Source: Aquirhabdus sp. (GTDB lineage: Bacteria > Pseudomonadota > Gammaproteobacteria > Pseudomonadales > Moraxellaceae). Taken from it: a stretch of DNA of 10,365 nt. Position numbers and translations under genes: made by a program. The notes beneath the pieces are model-generated. The model ran no database searches. It was not told where the DNA came from and was given only the letters and a program-made list of their open reading frames with translations. Shown here piece by piece: positions 7,095 to 10,365 of the stretch (positions are counted from its first letter, which is position 1; every line of letters begins with the position of its first letter). The stretch is taken from the NCBI GenBank assembly GCA_030150135.1, contig JASLGO010000046.1, positions 1 through 10,365 of the forward strand, in the 5' to 3' direction.

Positions 7095-7122
7095 GATCAC
7101 CATAAAGGCAACCTCACCCTAA

Positions 7123-7485
7123 TTAGGCATAGTGGTATTGGCTTGTTTGTGGACGTTGTTGTGGAATATGATTTCGGGTCATTGCAAGACGACCAACACG
7201 TTGTTGTTCACGTTTATTAATATGATATGCAATAGTGAACAAATGCTTGTCTGTTGCATGCAGAAGATGAACATGTTTATAGAATTCAGCTAAACCATAG
7301 TCTAATGTCAACATGCCGAAGCATTCATCGATAAATTCATCACCGAGTTGCATCACTTGTGAACAATCGACCGTCACCACATCATCTTGACTCCGAAAAG
7401 CAAGGGTAAAATGTCTGCGGAGTTCGCTGCCATCTTTACGAGTGGTTGCTGCATTTGCTGGGATAATTACGGTTTTTGTGTTCAT
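7123..7485 (-). CDS. Stand-alone STAS-like (DUF4325) protein
   Basis: A 120-residue cytosolic protein. Its core resembles the STAS-like DUF4325 domain: a beta strand VVTVDCSQV, then the hallmark GDEFIDECFGMLTLDYG (about 48-64), where the family usually has a (S)FxDExFG motif, then the hydrophobic strand HVHLLHA and a helix. The family is thought to act as a protein-interaction or regulatory switch module related to anti-sigma-antagonist folds; no substrate is known. The start is set at 7485 because GGAGAG lies 7 nt before it; the upstream in-frame ATG at 7500 has AAGGA directly against it, too close to work. The last 25 residues are basic and Gln-rich, probably flexible. DUF4325 genes are often found near kinase-like ATPase partners; none is visible here. 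Confidence 0.72.
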   Translation of the reverse strand: MNTKTVIIPANAATTRKDGSELRRHFTLAFRSQDDVVTVDCSQVMQLGDEFIDECFGMLTLDYGLAEFYKHVHLLHATDKHLFTIAYHINKREQQRVGRLAMTRNHIPQQRPQTSQYHYA

Positions 7486-7517
7486 TCTAACGCTCTCCAT
7501 TCCTTGATTTGCGATAG

Positions 7518-7534
7518 AGACCTCTGTGAGGTCT
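7518..7534. promoter_or_regulatory. Perfect dyad upstream of the DUF4325 gene
   Basis: AGACCTC-TGT-GAGGTCT has perfect 7-bp arms and a 3-nt centre, 32 bp before the chosen start. On the minus strand a weak promoter could lie just above it: TTGTTG at 7560-7555 and TATCAG at 7538-7533, 16-bp spacer, so the dyad would cover the -10 end and the transcription start. It may be an operator or an mRNA hairpin upstream of the SD. Confidence 0.35.
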
Positions 7535-7802
7535 GATAAATCTATTTAGTGCTACAACAATAGCGTCCTGCTATGTGACTAGAATAAGAAATGCCTAATT
7601 TCTAATATGTAACCGTCGTGTAAACGAACTTTTACGTTTCAATCAAATTCTGGAAATGATTTAGCGCAAAAGCCTTGGCACACCATGTTTTTTGTGTGAA
7701 TTGGTTTGCAAAACATTCCTGCATTATCAATATTTTTTCAACCATTGCTTCAATAGACTTAAATTTTGCAAAAACCACAACTGTTGTCTTTATGTAAACA
7801 AA

Positions 7803-7818
7803 AGTGATCAACATCACA
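7803..7818. promoter_or_regulatory. CRP/FNR-family-type binding site
   Basis: AGTGA-TCAACA-TCACA differs from the CRP consensus TGTGA-N6-TCACA only in the first base. The inner part GTGAT-CAAC-ATCAC has the FNR spacing, but with G/C in place of the T/A that FNR prefers, so a CRP/Vfr-type protein fits better. It lies about 220 bp upstream of the hydrolase gene and could act on a promoter in either direction. Confidence 0.4.
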
Positions 7819-7939
7819 CTCTGTGATTAACCTGATTTTATGTCATCTTGTCATTACAAATGGCTTTGCCAATTTATCTTGTGTCAAGTACGCGCCATTC
7901 ATGAATCTAAATATGGTATAGGCATTCTGTAGGCTATGA

Positions 7940-7998
7940 TCGAGTAATAATCAAGATATGTATTTTTAGATTGTCCTCTGCATGTAGACATTACTCGA
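7940..7998. repeat. Separated 9-bp inverted repeat in the leader of the hydrolase gene
   Basis: TCGAGTAAT (7940-7948) and ATTACTCGA (7990-7998) are exact reverse complements separated by 41 bp, ending 42 bp before the hydrolase start. They could close a large stem-loop in the leader or be paired protein sites. Repeats of this size arise by chance about once per several kilobases. Confidence 0.3.
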
Positions 7999-8040
7999 AA
8001 TGAATAACATACAGGACATCATAGAAAATCAGGGATTAGC

Positions 8041-9114
8041 ATGAACACACAAAGTTCTTCAACACCAGAGAAAGACACAGGTATCACCTATCCTTTTAGC
8101 TCCAAACCAGAAAATGGACAGCTTACAGCCGTAGCCTCTGGCGTTTATTGGGCATGCTTACCTTTAGGCGGAACATTGGCCTATATCAACATCTGGGCAA
8201 TAGAAGTCGAAGATGGCTGGGTGATTGTTGATACAGGTTTATTCACCGAATCAACGATCGCAGTCTGGGAACAACTACTGAGCGAAGGGCTTAACCATCG
8301 CCCAATCAAAGCAATCTATGTGACGCATATGCACCCAGATCATGTCGGTATGGCTGGATGGTTGCATCAACGCTTTGGCTGTCGCTTGCATATGACTGCG
8401 CTTGAATATATGAATTGCCGTGTATTAATGAACGATACAGGCAAAGAAGCACCTGAAGCGGCCATTAAGTTTTATCAGAGTGCAGGTTGGGATGAAGATG
8501 CGATATCAATCTATCGCAAACGCTTCGGTGGGTTTGGTCGGATAATTTCGGAACCTCCAGAAAGTTATTTCCGCTTACGCGATGAAATGTCTATACAAAT
8601 TGGCGCTCATCGTTGGACAGTTGTAGTGGGTTCTGGACATTCGCCTGAGCATGCTTGTCTATATAGCTCAGAACTTGGATTACTCATTTCAGGCGACCAA
8701 GTATTGCCACGTATTTCCTCTAATGTCTCTGTATATCCCACCGAGCCAGAAGCCAATCCTTTGGACTATTGGCTACACTCACTGACAAAAGTTCGGAACA
8801 TTGTGCCCGATAGCGTCTTAGTACTTCCCGCGCATAACGAACCATTTTATGGCTTACATGCCCGTATTGACACTTTAATCGAAGGACATTTGACAGGTTT
8901 AAGCCAGTTACAAGATCTCTTACATGAACGTCAACGTGCCGTGGATGTTTTTCCAGCACTATTTCACCGAAAGATTGGCAGTGATCCGATTATGTTGAGC
9001 CTTGCAACGGGTGAATCGATTGCTCATTTGAACTATCTCATTGCGAAAGGATTGGTCAAAACTGAGATTGATCGTGATGGGATTAAGTGGTATTCGTGTC
9101 AAACTAGCTTGTAG
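8041..9114 (+). CDS. Metallo-beta-lactamase-fold hydrolase with C-terminal winged-helix-like domain
   Basis: Probable zinc hydrolase of 357 residues with no signal peptide, hence cytosolic. The full metal set is present: THMHPDHVG with His96, His98, Asp100 and His101; His200 in GSGHSPEH; Asp219 in SGDQVLP; His265 in LPAHNEPF. This is the glyoxalase II/LACTB2-like arrangement. An extra segment (about 125-185) sits between the first motif and His200 and probably caps the active site. The last 60 residues (ESIAHLNYLIAKGLVKTE and around) look like the winged-helix tail of LACTB2-type members. AGGGA lies 6 nt before the ATG. The substrate cannot be read from sequence; thioester, lactone or phosphoester hydrolysis are all possible. 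It is a single gene, convergent with the dusA-tRNA pair. Confidence 0.88.
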   Translation: MNTQSSSTPEKDTGITYPFSSKPENGQLTAVASGVYWACLPLGGTLAYINIWAIEVEDGWVIVDTGLFTESTIAVWEQLLSEGLNHRPIKAIYVTHMHPDHVGMAGWLHQRFGCRLHMTALEYMNCRVLMNDTGKEAPEAAIKFYQSAGWDEDAISIYRKRFGGFGRIISEPPESYFRLRDEMSIQIGAHRWTVVVGSGHSPEHACLYSSELGLLISGDQVLPRISSNVSVYPTEPEANPLDYWLHSLTKVRNIVPDSVLVLPAHNEPFYGLHARIDTLIEGHLTGLSQLQDLLHERQRAVDVFPALFHRKIGSDPIMLSLATGESIAHLNYLIAKGLVKTEIDRDGIKWYSCQTSL

Positions 9115-9185
9115 GCTGATTAAATTTAGAATATGCACGGAATAAAATAGAGTTTTGTTTTAATATCATGAGTTATTGATTTAAT

Positions 9186-9262
9186 TGGTCGGGATAGAAG
9201 GATTCGAACCTTCGACCTCTTACACCCCATGCAAGCGCGCTACCAGGCTGCGCTATACCCCG
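9186..9262 (-). tRNA. tRNA-Pro (anticodon GGG)
   Basis: A complete 77-nt cloverleaf including an encoded CCA (9188-9186). The acceptor stem CGGGGTA pairs with TATCCCG (one G-T pair); the D arm is GCGC/GCGC with AGCCTGGTA in the loop; the anticodon stem CTTGC/GTAAG closes the loop ATGGGGT with GGG at 9228-9226; the T arm is GAAGG-TTCGAAT-CCTTC. C1-G72 with A73 and G35-G36 are proline identity elements. It reads CCC and CCU codons. U20 is present at 9242, the base DusA-type enzymes reduce. It lies 84 bp downstream of dusA on the same strand. Confidence 0.98.
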
Positions 9263-9282
9263 ACTGTTTTTTTACAGAACAA

Positions 9283-9313
9283 ACTCGCCCTTGAGCGAGT
9301 CGCTAGTTTAGCG
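9283..9313 (-). terminator. Two abutting hairpins between dusA and tRNA-Pro, candidate terminator or processing site
   Basis: Read on the minus strand: CGCTA-AAC-TAGCG (9313-9301), then at once ACTCGC-TCAAGG-GCGAGT (9300-9283), then TTTGTTCTG. The second stem is GC-rich and followed by a T-rich but broken tract, so it could end dusA transcription moderately well. I find no good promoter between it and the tRNA, so readthrough followed by RNase processing is equally possible. Confidence 0.45.
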
Positions 9314-9346
9314 ATTTCTATTGCTTTGTCCATATAACAAAAGCAA

Positions 9347-10365
9347 TTAAGCGATGGTTTTCTCACCAAAAGACATCAGTCTGTCAGCTTGGCGTACTGC
9401 AGCTAGCCTTGTAAGTTCTTGCATAACGTCTAGCGCATTGTGAATATCCGCTAGTGTTTTCGCATTCCCGCCGCTCAACATTTGCCGCCAATGTCGTGCA
9501 CCCACTTGATATTGAAATAAACCAAGCAAATGTCGTGTCATTGATGATAGAGAAATGCCGTTTGCAACTTGTTCTTCAAGATAAGGTAAATATTGCTGCA
9601 TGATGCGAAAACGATCAGGTAATTCATGTCCATCACGCTGCCCAGCTTCCGCAAGCAGATAAGGATTGTGATACGCCGCACGACCAATCATGACACCATC
9701 AGTATGAATCAGCTGCTGGTCAATCTGATCAGATGTACTAATTCCACCATTGATCTCAATCGTCAAATGCGGACGCTCGCGCTTTAGACGATAGACATCC
9801 TCATAACGAAGTGGTGGAATATCTCGATTTTCTTTCGGACTCAAGCCTTTCAAAATCGCAATACGCGCATGCACGATGAAATGTGTACATCCAGTCGCTG
9901 CAACCGTATCAACAAAATTCAACATCTCTTCGTAACTATCTAAATCATCAATGCCAATCCGATGCTTGACTGTGACTGGAATCGTGACAGCGTTTTGCAT
10001 TGCCGCAATGCACTCAGCTACTAACTTTGGTTCAGCCATTAAACATGCGCCGATTTTATTATTCTGTACGCGATCTGAGGGACAACCAACGTTCAAATTC
10101 ACTTCATCATAGCCATAGTCTTGTGCCATTTTGCTACACGTGGCGAGCGCCTGCGGATCAGAACCACCAAGCTGTAAAACAACAGGATGCTCCGAATCAT
10201 TAAACTTCAAATGTCGATCACGATCACCAAAAATCAATGCACCTGTCGTCACCATTTCGCTATAGAGCCACGCATCTGGATGAAACATGCGTGCAAAATG
10301 TCGATAATGACGGTCAGTCCAGTCCATCATCGGCGCGACGGAGATGCGTTTAACATTTGATTTGG
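9347..10365 (-). CDS. dusA: tRNA-dihydrouridine synthase A, 5' end outside the window
   Basis: FMN enzyme that uses NADPH to reduce U20/U20a in the D loop of tRNAs. The frame stays open to the right edge (residues KSNVKR before ISVAPMMDWTDRH), so the ATG at 10330 is internal and the true start is off the window; roughly 10-25 residues are missing compared with family members. Visible marks: FMN-binding SVAPMMDWTDRHYR, EMVTTGA, QLGGSDP, catalytic Cys in NLNVGCPSDRVQ, KHRIGIDD, HARIAILKGLSPKENRDIPP, INGGIS and GVMIGRAAY; the C-terminal helical domain contains TRHLLGLFQ. These match the DusA rather than the DusB or DusC subgroup. The stop is followed by paired hairpins and a tRNA gene on the same strand. 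Confidence 0.96.
   Translation of the reverse strand, partial: KSNVKRISVAPMMDWTDRHYRHFARMFHPDAWLYSEMVTTGALIFGDRDRHLKFNDSEHPVVLQLGGSDPQALATCSKMAQDYGYDEVNLNVGCPSDRVQNNKIGACLMAEPKLVAECIAAMQNAVTIPVTVKHRIGIDDLDSYEEMLNFVDTVAATGCTHFIVHARIAILKGLSPKENRDIPPLRYEDVYRLKRERPHLTIEINGGISTSDQIDQQLIHTDGVMIGRAAYHNPYLLAEAGQRDGHELPDRFRIMQQYLPYLEEQVANGISLSSMTRHLLGLFQYQVGARHWRQMLSGGNAKTLADIHNALDVMQELTRLAAVRQADRLMSFGEKTIA

Larger units (their letters stand above)
7486..8040. other. 555-bp divergent intergenic region without a convincing gene
   Basis: This region separates the minus-strand DUF4325 gene from the plus-strand hydrolase gene. It holds a dyad at 7518-7534, a shorter inverted repeat AGAAAT-GCCTA-ATTTCT (7587-7603), a CRP/FNR-type palindrome at 7803-7818, a small GGC-TTT-GCC hairpin (7858-7875) and a 9-bp inverted repeat at 7940-7998. 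A 61-codon minus-strand frame (7817-7632) starts with GTG and lacks a clear SD; it is not called as a gene. A long leader or a small RNA is possible, but no terminator-like GC stem with a T run was seen. Confidence 0.5.

Noticed and set aside
8720..8959. Minus-strand frame inside the hydrolase gene
   Set aside because: It overlaps a well-supported gene with conserved motifs and shows no family likeness.
1..10365. CRISPR array, insertion sequence, prophage, toxin-antitoxin or defence cluster
   Set aside because: No regularly spaced repeats, transposase or integrase motifs, or paired small genes were found on either strand.

Overview
The window is an ordinary-looking stretch of bacterial chromosome, probably from a gammaproteobacterium of moderately low G+C. 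The evidence is a ruvA-ruvB pair with gammaproteobacterial-type proteins, a DusA-type dihydrouridine synthase, a CCA-encoding tRNA-Pro(GGG), short intergenic gaps and SD-led genes. A member of or near the Moraxellaceae would fit, but this is an impression from protein resemblance and was not tested.

Left part (1-2507): an upstream region with two abutting dyads leads into modA-modB-modC, a high-affinity molybdate ABC importer (periplasmic binding protein, membrane permease, ATPase). A 15-bp tandem duplication lies at the modA/modB junction, and modB and modC overlap by 8 bp. ModC is short: it ends right after the ATPase core and lacks the usual C-terminal Mop/TOBE domain.

Middle part (2508-7084): an unrecognised secreted protein with four cysteines in an AT-rich patch. 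It is followed by an odd 150-bp gap holding a perfect Shine-Dalgarno sequence with no ATG and a palindrome-plus-promoter directly before dgt. Then come dgt (HD-domain dNTP triphosphohydrolase), ruvA-ruvB (Holliday-junction branch migration, overlapping stop/start), and a small exported DUF4124 protein whose stop codon lies inside a perfect 11-bp stem-loop.

Right part (7085-10365): a minus-strand STAS-like DUF4325 protein converges on the DUF4124 gene. About 555 bp without a convincing gene follow, holding a CRP/FNR-type palindrome and several inverted repeats. Next is a plus-strand metallo-beta-lactamase-fold hydrolase. It converges on a minus-strand pair: dusA (5' end outside the window) and, downstream of it, tRNA-Pro(GGG), with two abutting hairpins between them.

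Taken together this is housekeeping DNA: metal uptake, nucleotide pool control, recombination and tRNA modification, with three genes of unclear role. I saw no CRISPR array, insertion sequence, prophage, toxin-antitoxin pair or defence island. The most interesting leads are regulatory (the dgt leader, the modA dyads, the dusA-tRNA junction) plus the unrecognised secreted protein; none amounts to a demonstrated new system.
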